Both the position numbers and the translations under genes were made by a program. This document shows positions 1 to 11,369 of a stretch of 64,000 nt of DNA, in pieces (position 1 is the stretch's first letter; every line of letters starts with the position of its first letter). The notes beneath the pieces are model-generated. The model saw only the letters and a list, made by a program, of their open reading frames with translations, was not told where the DNA came from and did not search any database. The DNA comes from Cladochytrium replicatum (Eukaryota; Chytridiomycota; Chytridiomycetes; Cladochytriales; Cladochytriaceae), in assembly GCA_025526935.1 (NCBI GenBank), contig JAHLKD010000046.1, forward strand, positions 318,118 through 382,117, read 5' to 3'.

Positions 1-299
1 CACGATTCTCACGAATTCCTGCACAGACCGCAAACAGTCACAAAACCAGAAACTGCTGCTTTATGTTAATTTTCGAGTTATGCGGGCTTTCTATTTCATA
101 ACACCGCTGGAGGGGGACACAGTGGATGCTTTGTGACTGTGTAGCAACCAAATGGAATGTTTACACCCTTCAGTTCACGTAAGTATTATGCAGTGACCAT
201 GTTTTATTTGAAGTGTGAAGTGGATCTTTGAATGATCGATATTATAAGTAGGGATAAAGAAATAGATGTCGAACCACATTCATCGTCAACACCGCATTT
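1..299. other. No gene seen; downstream flank of the TM gene
   Basis: No convincing open frame or splice pattern is present here. It lies just downstream of the minus-strand membrane protein gene and probably holds its 3' untranslated region. Confidence 0.4.
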
Positions 300-1372
300 C
301 TACGTATTTGCGTTCGGAATTTTATCCCAAAGATCCTTCGTAAGTGCACGATCGACGGAAATGACCACATGTGCAAAGATGAGCGTAAACGTTCCGACAA
401 TGTTGGAAAGCACCGCCGCCCAAGTGAGTGGGATGAACGAGAATCCCCAAGCGACAAGACCGACAACTGTCAAAAATAAATACCATTAGGACAACCACTG
501 AAGATAATCCATCGATGGCTCATACTTTGCAAGAAGATGAAGAAAATGTATCCGCCGACGACCGTGTTGGTTCTGCCAAAGCATCCAGCGACACCGAACG
601 TGACCACCCAGAACAAGGATGCACCAACAATGATCGCCATGACAATAACGTTGAGCCAATTGCCATTCAAATAAACCAAGTCTTGAGTTGCCGGAGGTGC
701 CGGCACATCCCACGCAAAAACGTATGTTCTCCCCTTGTACACAAAAGATTTGGGTGGTGGGATCGGGCAGTCATACCGGACGGGCAGAAGCAGGAATGTG
801 ACACCTATAAGAATAAGAGCAAACTGTGTCGAGGCGTCGTTGGGCATTGGGCGGCCCTTGCTCACTTTGTGCGATAGGCAGAGAATGGCGGTACAGAAGG
901 CAAGCAGAAGCGATTGAAGAGTGGCGAGATCTTGTACTGACTACAAAGAAGTGAAAGTAATGAAAGAGGAAAGGTGGAACGGAGGTACGTGATCCTTGAT
1001 TTACCTCGATGAAAGCAAAGAACACGCAGCATACAGCCGCGATTGCAGCGAGCAAGCCTTAAAAATACTCTTTTAAGCAAGTCAAGTGAACATTGCATGT
1101 TCTAACCAACCATAAGCCCATCGTCCGAGCCGATCCTGTCGATCCTTGTCCAACCTGCCTCCACACCACAAGCGTGTCGTTATCGCCGTAACCACGAACG
1201 TGGCTAGGAATACAACCGTCACAACCTTCGATGGCTCTGCAGCTGTATAAGGGAGGTAGAAGTAATGGCCGTGCAGCGGGATGTTTGGATTGTCGAGGGA
1301 GCACGTCGGGGTATACGTGATGAGATGGGCGGCATTGACTAGGATTGCGACGAATTCGAAAGTTAGTGACAT
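300..1372 (-). CDS. Unidentified multi-pass membrane protein, about 8 TM
   Basis: Four exons join in phase on the minus strand: 1372-1111, 1057-1005, 940-526 and 466-300, giving about 298 residues. All junctions are GT-AG. The ATG at 1372 (MSLTFEF) is the first in-frame methionine, and a fitting acceptor just upstream leaves a further 5' exon possible. The product has about eight hydrophobic segments in order: AILVNAAHLI, VVTVVFLATFVV, LLAAIAAVCCVFFAF, LLLAFCTAILCL, FALILIGVTFLLL, VIVMAIIVGASLFWVV, YIFFIFLQIVGLVAWGFSF and VLSNIVGTFTLIFAHVVI. There is no signature of a transporter or receptor family that I recognise. It is an integral membrane protein of unknown function. It lies 3' of the phosphoacetylglucosamine mutase gene on the same strand. 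Confidence 0.72.
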
Positions 1373-1517
1373 TGCCGAGGAATGGGCCCGTGCCAAGATC
1401 GCTGCCAACTGCAGAGGTCGGAGTTGGCCCGAAAGACGCGTTGGGAGCGCTGTGAAGAACGCGTCACGCCACTACCAAATATGTACCACATATGTCATTA
1501 CATATATTATGTACGTG

Positions 1518-3697
1518 CTATTTTTTTTGAATAGTAGGCCCAAGGTTTCCAGCCTCGTCCACTTTGTGGTACTTCGCCGGACGTTCGCCAACTCCACCGT
1601 ACTGATCAAAAACAATACCACAGACAATGTTGGCAAGCTGCTCTGTACTATCTCGTGTGTCGGCCTCCGCGTACACACGAACAATGTCCTCCGTTCCAGA
1701 AGGTCTTCAAAAATACCGCGAAAGCACAGAGATTAGTTTTGGAGCCGTTGTTTACTTTGTCCACAACTCACCGAACGAAGCATCTCCCGTTCTTGAACTT
1801 CGCCACCTGGAAGTTGATTTTGTCCTGAAGACCCGCAGGTTCAGCTAGCTCCGTGTCTGCTTTGATTGGCTTAAAGATGTGCCGGTTTGACACCTTGACT
1901 TTCTCCTGTCGGCTGGGGAGGTCAGTGTACCCCTGGTCCCACCCCGGGAAAGTCAGTCCCTGACAAGTCAGGACTGCTTCAACAAGGAGGAGGTCTGACA
2001 AGGCGTCGCCAACCGCTTGGTTGATCACATCGCTCAAGCCGCGTAGAGTTTGGATGGCCGATTGTTCTTCTTCTGTTACTCTGAAATGAAAGGTTACGTT
2101 TGGGAAAATTGCATCCCGAATATCATATAGCGTACCCATCTTTTGCATGGAAACATTTCACTGCTGCTTTACTGAATAGAACGGTTCCGTGTCCATTTGC
2201 CTCGAAGTAGACACCCACATCGAAGTGCTCGGCTTCATGATGGAGATGTTTAACACCAGTAGGAGTGAAAACTACAGGAACTTGCTGCAAGGATACTCTC
2301 AGAAATTTAACGCAATTTTTCCGATCAAGAACTTACCAAAACGTTTTGAACATAGTTGGTAGAACTGCCGTTCGCATAGGCGGTCTGAACAAGCCCGACT
2401 TTGAGTGGCTCACCAGATTCCAAAGAAATCTGTGCTTTTCGTATGAGCTCCATAATGAAGCCTGCTGCAAGAGTTGCAATTTTGTCACCATCCAATAGGC
2501 GGAAAACATTGTCTATATTAAAAGATGATGCCAAGAAGGCATGGATTTAAGCAATTCGAATACAGCACCTTCAGATAGCTTACCGTCATCGACATAGTAA
2601 AAAACGATACGGTCCGCATCTCCATCAAGTGAGGCATATCGTCCTCCCGGTTTCAACTCCAGCCCCTCTGGCTTTTTCTGATACAGCTTCACATGGTCAG
2701 CCCCGCATTCGTGGTTGAGCTTGCCGGTCTTATTGTGAACTCGAACCGACAAATACTGGTCACCAATGTGTTTGCTGAGCTCCTCCAGTGCTGGGGCACC
2801 AATTCCGTTCGCCGCATCCACATCTAGTGGTGTCAGCGGAGTTTTCCCTTTCTGAAGAGGAGTTACGTTAGTTTAGCGGGGAAACTGGAGTGACTGCCCA
2901 TACCACAATGCGAACATACGCCTCTGCGAGTTTCTTGTAATATCCTTCCACAGTGGGCTCGCCGTATGCATCGGGCGTTCCCTCAGTGTTCAAGCAGCGA
3001 GTAACATAATGCAATTGAGGTGTGGTTACGAGGCCAATATCATGAATCTCTCCACCAAGGGCAGCAATTCCATTCTTAACACTATCGACCAATGCAGGGC
3101 CACTTGGTCTAGCAGGAGAACGCGGATTAACATGAGATGCACTAACTTAGTATTGAACGTACCGCGTGTCCCGACCAACCACAATGCGCGCGGGGATAGA
3201 CCAGTCAATCCCTTCAGTCAACTTGATCATTGACAATGCACCGACAAGAGCATCTTCGGTCGCAGCATTGGCGAGCTGTGTAGCATATGACTCCCACGAC
3301 TGCTCGAGCATCTCACCAAGTGGCTCAACGAGTTTGACACCATTGTCCTAATAAATTTCGGCAATTTTATCAGGAGCAAACAATCAGATCTCTTTTGTAA
3401 GCGCAAAGCGATCAATCAATTGGCATACCGGCTCAGCATTATGCGAGGCGGTGATCATCACACCAATGTACTGTCCCCCCTTTGCTTTGGAACGCAATGC
3501 AGCAAGCAGTCCAACACGGAAGACTACAGAGTCCAGAGATGTAGCCCTTTCGAAACAGATGTGAGTACTTGATTGTCATGACTAGAGATCAAGCAGTGTT
3601 CTCACAGCATACGGAATCCCGCTGTGCCGTACACGAAGTGTGCATCCTTTGGGCGAGGATGTTTTGCCGACAGCGCCTTAATTGCCTCGGTGTCCAT
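1518..3697 (-). CDS. AGM1: Phosphoacetylglucosamine mutase (PGM3/Pcm1 family)
   Basis: Nine exons join in phase to about 562 residues: 3697-3606, 3546-3429, 3347-3163, 3108-2904, 2851-2584, 2512-2337, 2284-2136, 2080-1772 and 1704-1518. The enzyme interconverts GlcNAc-6-phosphate and GlcNAc-1-phosphate in the cytosolic route to UDP-GlcNAc, needed for chitin, N-glycans and GPI anchors. Visible signatures are the phosphoserine loop ITASHN after residue 60, [20 protein letters not shown], the metal-binding loop [13 protein letters not shown], the sugar-binding stretch FEANGHGT, and the C-terminal phosphate-binding motif [16 protein letters not shown]. Order, spacing and length all fit the family. 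The start at 3697 gives MDTEAIKAL, leading into FVYGTAGFR as in other members. It is divergent from SRP19 across a 152-bp gap. No disabling change was seen. Confidence 0.95.
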
Positions 3698-3849
3698 GTC
3701 TCGAATGTGGATTGGCTGATCTCGTGAATGAGAGTGCGAGATATATTCCCAGAGACCGTCAGTGGCTTAGTGATGTTGTTTTCCAGTGGCTTTGTGTTCT
3801 GAGTTTTGTTGGCACCTTGCACGTGTTGCTTTCACTGTTTCTCTGCGCA
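3698..3849. promoter_or_regulatory. Shared divergent promoter region, AGM1/SRP19
   Basis: Only 152 bp separate the start codons of the minus-strand mutase gene and the plus-strand SRP19 gene, so both promoters must lie here or in the 5' untranslated regions. No clear TATA box was identified. Co-regulation is an inference from the layout. Confidence 0.45.
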
Positions 3850-4665
3850 ATGGACAGCGATGACATCGGTGAGTGACCCTGCGAGTCGTGGACTTGCTGC
3901 TGCACGCTGACACTTTTCGTTGCCCTTATGCTAGAAAACATGGACTTTCCACTCCCAGAGACTGTGCCAGACTCGTCCCCGCAACCTCGAACTACTCAAA
4001 GTGCAAACAACATGTCCGCCGCACTCTCGTCGCTGATGCAACCGCCCTCTGGCGTTGGGGCCCCCAGCGCTCAGCCGGCCCCTTCAAATCGTCTCGACCC
4101 CGTCCTGCGCCAGCGCATGCAGACATGGGTTTCTGTCTACCCTGTGTACATTGATTCCACGAAAACTCAGCAAGAGGGTAGACGAATCCCTCCATCCAAG
4201 TGTCATCCAGCTCCCGTAGCGATCTATATGGCTGAAGCCACAAGGCTATTAGGTCTGAGTTGCGTTCTCGAAGGCGACAAACGACACCCACGCGATCCCT
4301 TCGCCTTTGGCCGATTACGTGTTGAATTATACGTTCGGACGCCGCTGGTGCCTGCACGCGCCGCTGCTGAGCAGGGAAAACCTTCTGTGAAGAAACTAAT
4401 GAGGGCCGACATCCCGACTAAGCGAGTCTTGCTCGAGAAGATTGCAGAATTGCTTCCGCAGGCCGAGGAGAATATGAAGGCACAGGATCCCAGGCTTGCC
4501 ACAATCGCGGCGGCATCGAGATCCGAACTTTCCTCGGTAATCGAAAAGATCGCACAGAATGCGGAGAAGGGGACTCAGGAGGGACAGGCAACAAGTGGCG
4601 GTGCGTCTGCTAGTTCATCTTCCAGCGGAGGAACAAGCGGGAAGAAGAAAAAGAATAAAAAGTGA
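3850..4665 (+). CDS. SRP19: Signal recognition particle 19-kDa subunit (SRP19/Sec65)
   Basis: Two exons, 3850-3868 and 3935-4665, are joined across a 66-nt GT-AG intron to give 249 residues. SRP19 binds SRP RNA helices 6 and 8 and allows SRP54 to load, so it belongs to cotranslational targeting to the ER. The signature VYPVYIDSTKTQQEGRRI lies at about residues 74-91, followed by a conserved basic and proline stretch and FGRLRVEL. The tail ends in a lysine run (GKKKKNKK) after a Ser/Gly linker, typical of eukaryotic SRP19. The start follows from the splice: the short first exon encodes MDSDDIE and the second continues in phase; the next methionine, nine codons in, would also be possible. The N-terminal extension of about 60 residues before the core is Ser/Pro-rich. 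Confidence 0.93.
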
Positions 4666-4697
4666 CAGGTGGTTGTGCAAGGTGTTGCGATGCAATC

Positions 4698-4703
4698 AAT
4701 AAA
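4698..4703 (+). terminator. Candidate poly(A) signal AATAAA for SRP19
   Basis: An AATAAA hexamer lies 33 bp after the SRP19 stop codon. The rest of 4666-4908 is the convergent 3' region shared with the LRR gene and holds no gene. Confidence 0.45.
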
Positions 4704-4908
4704 TCTTCATCAGATTGTAACTGGCAGCGACAGGTGATACATCAATATGCTGGCCGTTAGGGCGTCGAGTGTAAGCTCCAAGCTCCACATGAAGTGCAAA
4801 GGCCTCTTTATATCAGAGCGCCTTTTCATGATACATTTTCCAGCAAACATAAATGGTGAATGAATATCTTCCAAAAGCAAATGCACATACTAGAAACAGA
4901 GAAAGGTC

Positions 4909-7900
4909 TCAATCATCTCCAATTACAAACACTACACCATCCTTCCTCCTCTTACTCAACAAATCTCCTTCAAGCTCGTGTTCTCTTCCGTCCTCAACAG
5001 CCGCCAGCTCGTCAAACCCGCTCGCCTCATTCCCATCCTCCCCGTCCTCCAAGTTCACACCTCTGACATCCCTAATATACGCAAGGAACTCGTTCGACGA
5101 TCCCATTGTTGAGAACATGAAATCAAACCAATACTCAATAGGCTCCGCCCCTTCTATATCTTTTGAACAAAACATACGCACCCACCAACCCCATCCCGCT
5201 GCGTTGCCCGAATCTGGCGACGCTCCACCACTTCCACGTCGAAACAGTGCACCAAGACCACCAAAATTCGGGGGTGAAGCGCTGGCACTGATGCTCGAAC
5301 TCCGTCCAGTCCTCGACGGAGTCATCACTCTGTTCTTCGACTCTTCTTGATGTGCCGAAGGCAAATCTGAGCTCTGCGATGGCGAAAGGGAGATAGACGG
5401 GGTCACTGGCGAGCTCGGGACTGAGGGCGGAGACCCTGCCGCCGTGCTGCTGAGCTCCTCACGGCTCGTCGACCGCCCACGAAGGCCGCGCACCGTTGGT
5501 GACGCTCCGATAAGTCCGTTCATGATCATCACTCCATACTCTCCGCTGTCCCCGCCGATTTGCTTGACTTGCTTCTTGGCAGTGTACCGCCATGACCGCC
5601 ACCGCTCGCATCGCCTGATCTCCTTAATGGGAACGACGGCAAGTGGAGGGTTTGAGAATGGCAGAACCAGGTCGGCAACTAGTCCTTTATAGGCGTTGGA
5701 GAGCGCGCTCGTCGCACCCACTCCTGTCCCAGCAGAGGAGGACGTCGACCCCTTAGAGTCACGCTTGAGCTGAAGCAGCGCAGAAGCGGCAGCATCCTCG
5801 ATTGTTGCATTCGGTGGGGCGAGGGCTTCGGTGTCCTGTGGGAACAAGAGCGGAGGCCACACGTCAAATCGCTCAGGAGTAAGATAAATAAAATCAGTTG
5901 AAGCAACCAACGTGCATGTCTTGATTGCAGGGGGAACTCCTTGAGACGGTAATGGAAGGTATTGGCCGGTCTCCATGGGGATTTGCTGCTGCGGTTGCTT
6001 CTGTCCACCAAGAAGCTGCGAGAGACTCGATGCCACTGCCTCCAATCCTGAAGTATTCCGGGCCGAAGGCGATGCTGGAATTACCCACCCAGCCAACAGA
6101 TACAGCTTCACAAAGTCGTCAGTTGGCGATGCGGCAGCGGGATCCTCGTCCAACTCGGACACGATGGGCACCTTCTGTGATTCATCAGCAGACTTCGCTG
6201 CCACACTCTCATCCCCCGCCGTGGGTATCTGCCCTGAAAGGCTTCCCGCAGTCACGTCCAGATTCTTCCAGTCTGTCGATATTGATTTGTATACAATGTC
6301 CTTCTCCCCACTCTTTAAAACCAGGTTCTCCCTAATAGACTTGGCAACCCACGTCGAGTCCTCGTTGATCACCTTCGGCTGCAAGGCCGGCATCCCAGCC
6401 ACCAGCTGCTCCAGGAACCGTGAGGTAATAGTTTTGTCTCGCATGAATAGCACAAGCGATACAAAAGGTGTCTGGGTGTGCTGTCCTGTGTACCAATTCC
6501 CGAAATTTCTAAACGACGGTGGACTCTGGGCTGTGTTGCTATTCCTAGGTGTATTGGCGTTGGAAGACGATGCAGATGCTGGATTCTTCACAAGCGACTC
6601 CGAGTCGTTCGATGCGTTATCCGACTGAGGCTTCTGCGGGCTTTCTTCCAGTCCGGCTCTTGGAGCGAGAGAAATCCCCGAGGAGCCACGGAAAGCCTTA
6701 CTACGCAAGAAGTGCACGGCAAGATATTGCTTGTTCGGCCCCACATCAAGCCGGGCCAGGGCTGCAAAGGGAACCTGGTACAGAAGGGAGAGGTATCGCG
6801 CTGGGTCGTCATAGCGCACCTGCTGCATAGCACTGTGCACGTATTGGGCATAAGGGTCAAGTGCATCTCGTGAGAAGTAAGGAAAGGGGAAGTTCGGCGT
6901 GAAAATGTAGAAATTTTGGTCCGTTAGCAGGAAAAACGCTGGACGCTCGACCGGAAGTACGCGGTCCATGATCTCGGCCGCGGATAGCTGCGGGGCGATC
7001 CCGCCTGTCGAAGCTCCAGAGTTAGAAGCTCTGCGATCTCGAGGGCTTCCACTCTGTTCGTTCTTCGGCCCAAAGTTTTTCGTAAACCAAGAAAACGCAC
7101 CAGAACCTCCACCGCCACTGCTCGAAGTCCATCTACTCCACGCGGTTGCCCCACCATGTGCTTCTGTGACATACGGCGGTAGTTGAGCAACATAGCTTCC
7201 GGGGACCCAGCACAAAATCCTTTCAGAGTCAGAGTTGAACACCTGGAACTTCAAGTACAACTGCAATGAGTTGGTCATTGTCATGAACGGAATTGAAGGA
7301 GCTCTGGGCAGCAATGCCATCTGCGAGCCGTCGCCTGTCCCTTCCGTTGCACCTGCTGGTGCTCCAAACACACTACCTCCAAACATGTTCCCGCCTGCCA
7401 CACTCCGCGCGTAGTTTGTACCGCCGTAATTGCTCCGCGTATACCCGGACGAAAACACCGTAACTGATCGAGAAGAGCTCCTGGAGGAAGTTGAGGAAGC
7501 GTAGCGCACATCTCCTGCTATGCTATTGCCCGTTCCTGAGCTAGATGCGCCACGCGATGTGTAACTCATATTGAAGGTGATCGGCCGAGAAAGTACGAGT
7601 GCAGGAGCATGTCCGCGATAACCTCCTGATGTACTCGTGCCGCCACTTGTGACACTCCCGGGACTTTTGACATTTCCCAGCGATCGAGCTCCGTCAGGAA
7701 ATGGCTGATGCTGCACATGAATGCCTGCCTGTTGTTGTGAATGAGCGTGGCCCTGATGCCCATGGAACTGCTGTGGAGTCCCCGAAATCTGACCGATAAT
7801 GTTGCCTAGCATCTGAATAACCTGGGCACCCTGCTGCTGCTGTGCTTGTGGTGTTATCGCCAAGGGGGGAAGAGGACGAACGTTTAGAGAACCCTTCGAG

Positions 7901-10820
7901 TTTGACATTCCCGGAACATCATTCCCAACCAGCGAAAGGCTTCCATTGACTTTTGAAGTTGCCTTGCCTAAGTTGAGAGCCCTAAAATCGTCTGATGTGC
8001 CAACTTCCACGTCTGGAGCAGTGGTGGGGATTCTTTTTGAAGTGCCAACCTCCGCAAACGTCGGGCTTCCATCTCCACGCGGCTTCCCAAAGCCCATTGG
8101 CTTTCGGTATCCCGGATGATTGTCTCCTCCTTCAGATGGTTGAGATTTCGCTTGGGTTCCAAAGTCATACACCCTCCTATAGGGACCGATGCTGGGAATG
8201 TGTCCAACAGAGGAACCCAAGATGGTTGGGGACATCGGCAACTTCCCAGATTTCACCGGTTGTGATGCAGAGACACTGGCCTTGGGGGATGGCGGCGGCT
8301 CATCCCGAGTATTCAAAGTAATTGAGCCTGTCGACGCAGAGCGTTCCATCTTCGGTTGTGACTTTGAGAGGGAGCCCCTCAAAGATATTCCCGCAGAATC
8401 CTTTCTCGTATCGGGAGAAACATCCCGTATCTTAGCTAAAGCCACGCCAATACGTTGCTGCACTTCTGCCTGAAGTGCATCGGCACGATCTGCAAGCGCA
8501 AGGTCTTGCTGAAAAGACGATGCCGTAGCTGCATCTGCAGCCGCCTTTCTTGCCCTCGCTTTCTCTTGAAGGTCTGCGTAGAGCTTGCTCCATGGGACTT
8601 CTTCTGTGACTGTTTGTGCCTCAGTTTCGGTCCGCGTTTCGTCAACATCATTAAGAGCAGCTTCGGTGAGAACAGTAGATAATGGAAGGTGTTGGTCATT
8701 CTGATTGGCGGTTTGCTTTTCCTTTTCGCTTCGTATAACTTTTATCTTTGTTCCACGAGTTCCCTTTCGTGACAACAGCAGGTCAGAACTGTCAACTTCT
8801 AGTGAGTCGTCGTCCTCCTGATCTGTAGGAAAAGTAACTGATATCTCGGTGGCCCTGACTGAGGTTTCCACATCCGCAAGTCGAAGTCGCCGCGGAGTAG
8901 TATCAGGTTCGGTTGCCGCAATACCGTCTGTTGAAGGAGTTGTTTCCAGTGTGCCTGTCAAAGAGCTGAGCTCTTTAGATGCTGATTTATTTAGAGTCCT
9001 CGAAGTGGACTTTTTCAATGACTCCCCTTCGTTCGTAATCTTTGGCTTGCTGTTTACTTTCTTTCCCTTCACAACAACCCGGTCGGTTTGAGCTGGCACA
9101 GTGGTGCGGTCATCGGAAGTGTGGGACAAAACACCGACACTGTGCTTGTCCGAATCTTCCACATCCTCCTCACCTGGAGAAACTGTCCTCGATTTGGCAG
9201 CCTCAGGTGTCACAGTGAGGTTGGCACGAATTAACTTTTTCTCAGCAGAGGTCGGGACGGTCCCGTCCAAGAAGAGTGTGAGTGCACGGGATTTGAAATA
9301 AGTGAACACGTTTGAACGGTAGTTGGGCTAGAATAATATCGGAAATGAGAAAGAAGCACACAACAACGGCTCGAAAAATTTACCTGCTTTGTCAGCGGGT
9401 TTCCCGAAACTTTGATGTCCTCAAGATTAAGAAGACTTGCGAGTCGACCAACTTCAAAAACATCGGCAATTTTGTTGTCTCTAATGTCGATTCTCTTTAA
9501 AGAAGGCAGCCTCTCCACGCCGACAAGGTTTTCGAGCAGGTTTTTCTGCAAGTTAAGGGTAGTGATGTTGCGGAGAACGTGAGAGAGAGGTGTGTGGCCG
9601 GCCAAACTTCCGTATGCAAGCGTAGAATTCGCAACATCAGGGGGAGCTAATGTGTCGATTCGATTGTGCGACAAATCCAGCGAGTGCAGCTGAGTGAGCG
9701 CACTGAGCGAGTTCGGTATGCATTCAAACATATTGTGCGACATGTCCATTTCGGTGCAAGACGGAAAGTGAATTGTCAAGGAAGCAGGAACGTCGGAAAG
9801 AGAGTTGTGGGAAAGATCAATTCTGCAGAGTTTGGGAAAGGAAGGGCGAGTAGATTGGTCTGATGAAACACTGGAGGTGAGTTCTTCTTCGGAGGATACC
9901 GCTCTCAGTGTTGGTAAATGAACTTTCTGCTGCTCTTGGCGAGTTTGGCGGAGCAGCAGGGCAACTTTCGATTGTGCGATACCCTTCATGGAATCTACAA
10001 GCTCATCAAGGCTGTTCAAAGTGTTCTGACACGAGAAGGTAGTGAGCTGGTCAGTTATCATGTCCCAATCTTTAACGGTAGCGGGGAATATTTTGTACAG
10101 CTCCACACTTTCCACGCTTTGAAACGGAGCGAGGGAAACGATTGCATCACCACCATAGGCGACACCACCAATACGTTTCTGCCCCACCGGAGCCAGCTTC
10201 AACGTTCTCAACCTGGAAAAGAAGTGGTACATATAAACCAGATTCTCGTCCAGGGTGGGCGGGGGAGCCGCAGAGGAAGATGATACGTGAGATTGTGGTT
10301 GCTGTCCCCACATCGAAAACATAGACACGAAAGCGTTTGGTGGCGGAGGTGCATTCGGTTGGGCCTTCCCCGATGGGCCAGCCGCAGGAATGGTAGATGA
10401 GTCGATGTTGTCCTGAGCCGCGGGTATGATAGCAGTGGGAAGCGAGCCAGTGCGGACGAATTCATCGACGAGCGGGGATGAATCAAAACAATCGAGCAGA
10501 TATGCGAGTTGGTAGGGATCCAGAACAAATGAGAAGGGTTGTAAAGAAGCACCATCTGCAGATAAAGGATCCACAGGAGCTGAGTTTTTTGAAAGTGAGC
10601 TGGCTGACGGTTGCTTTGGAATTAGGTTCCCAAAGGCGGCACCTATGCCAAAAACATCAAAGGATGCCAATTGCGGGTTCTGTTGTGAGAGAGCTGCAGA
10701 GTCTACAGGAGGCGATGTATCCGTATTTGCAGGGTCAGACGATTTGGGAAGCAAGGTGGATTCATTATTGCGGATGAAAGAAGCCAGGGCATGAATGTAG
10801 ACGTCACCCTCCACCTCCAT
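4909..10820 (-). CDS. STK11IP/nischarin-like leucine-rich repeat scaffold, 1,951 aa
   Basis: Two coding exons, 10820-9384 and 9327-4909, join in phase across a 56-nt intron. The N-terminal ~320 residues resemble the LIP1 region of animal LKB1-interacting protein STK11IP, including the 'APFQSVESVELYKIFP' segment that sits before the repeats in that family. About five leucine-rich repeats follow at ~325-479 (RIDLSHNSLSDVP, LDLSHNRIDTL, LNLQKNLLENL, RIDIRDNKIADV, DIKVSGNPL). Next comes the cap YRSNVFTYFKSRALTLFLDG, typical of this LRR-cap-PH group. The rest is a long Ser/Gly-rich, probably disordered region with two or more PH-like stretches (around FQVFNSDSERILCWVPGSYV and near the C-terminus). 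The start ATG at 10820 sits right after a fitting acceptor (TTGCCAG), with a matching donor near 10912, so there is probably a 5' leader intron. Family membership is inferred from motif order; kinase binding is not shown. Confidence 0.72.
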
Positions 10821-11369
10821 CTGGCAAGCATGAAATAGCATTAGATGACGTGCATCACAAGGCGATGAGACCCGCACATTTACAAATGAACCAGCACAAA
10901 CCCACCCACCCACCTTAGGCGTTCAGCACGACAAGCACAGAAGAACACTTGTGAATATCCGTCAGCAAAGGGCGTGGGAACTCTCATTCACAGCCACCTG
11001 CGACATGATAAGAAGGCAGCAAAAGAATAAGTAGTGTTTCTTTCACTTTGAGTTTGGCTAGAATGGAAGAAATTTGATTTATTTCGGATTGATTATAAAT
11101 ATGTGGAATTGCGGAAGTTTGGTTGCGGTTTGTGAGACTTCTCGACTAGCACACGTGTGTGGCTGAAACTCGACTTGCAGTTGGTTGCAGTTGCAATGGT
11201 AGGAATCGCGCAAGGGGCGGGCGGTATGCGTCTCAGAGCCGCTTATGTATTTTTTACAGGCTGCGCAATCGGACATACTTACGTGTCAGGGTATGTACAT
11301 TTTGCTGTGGCCGTTGGGTCAGTATCTCACCATAAACTGTGATCACCCAATTACTAAGTCTACTGCAAG
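10821..11369. other. Divergent intergenic region, LRR gene/TRA1
   Basis: This holds the probable 5' leader intron of the LRR gene (donor near 10912, acceptor next to the ATG at 10820), promoters for both genes, and the unresolved first coding exon or exons of the TRA1 homologue. A short CCCA repeat sits at about 10903-10915. No other gene is supported. Confidence 0.5.

Noticed and set aside
5975-6628. 217-codon plus-strand frame antisense to the LRR gene
   Set aside because: The opposite strand carries the continuous 1,951-aa coding sequence; this frame has no recognisable features.
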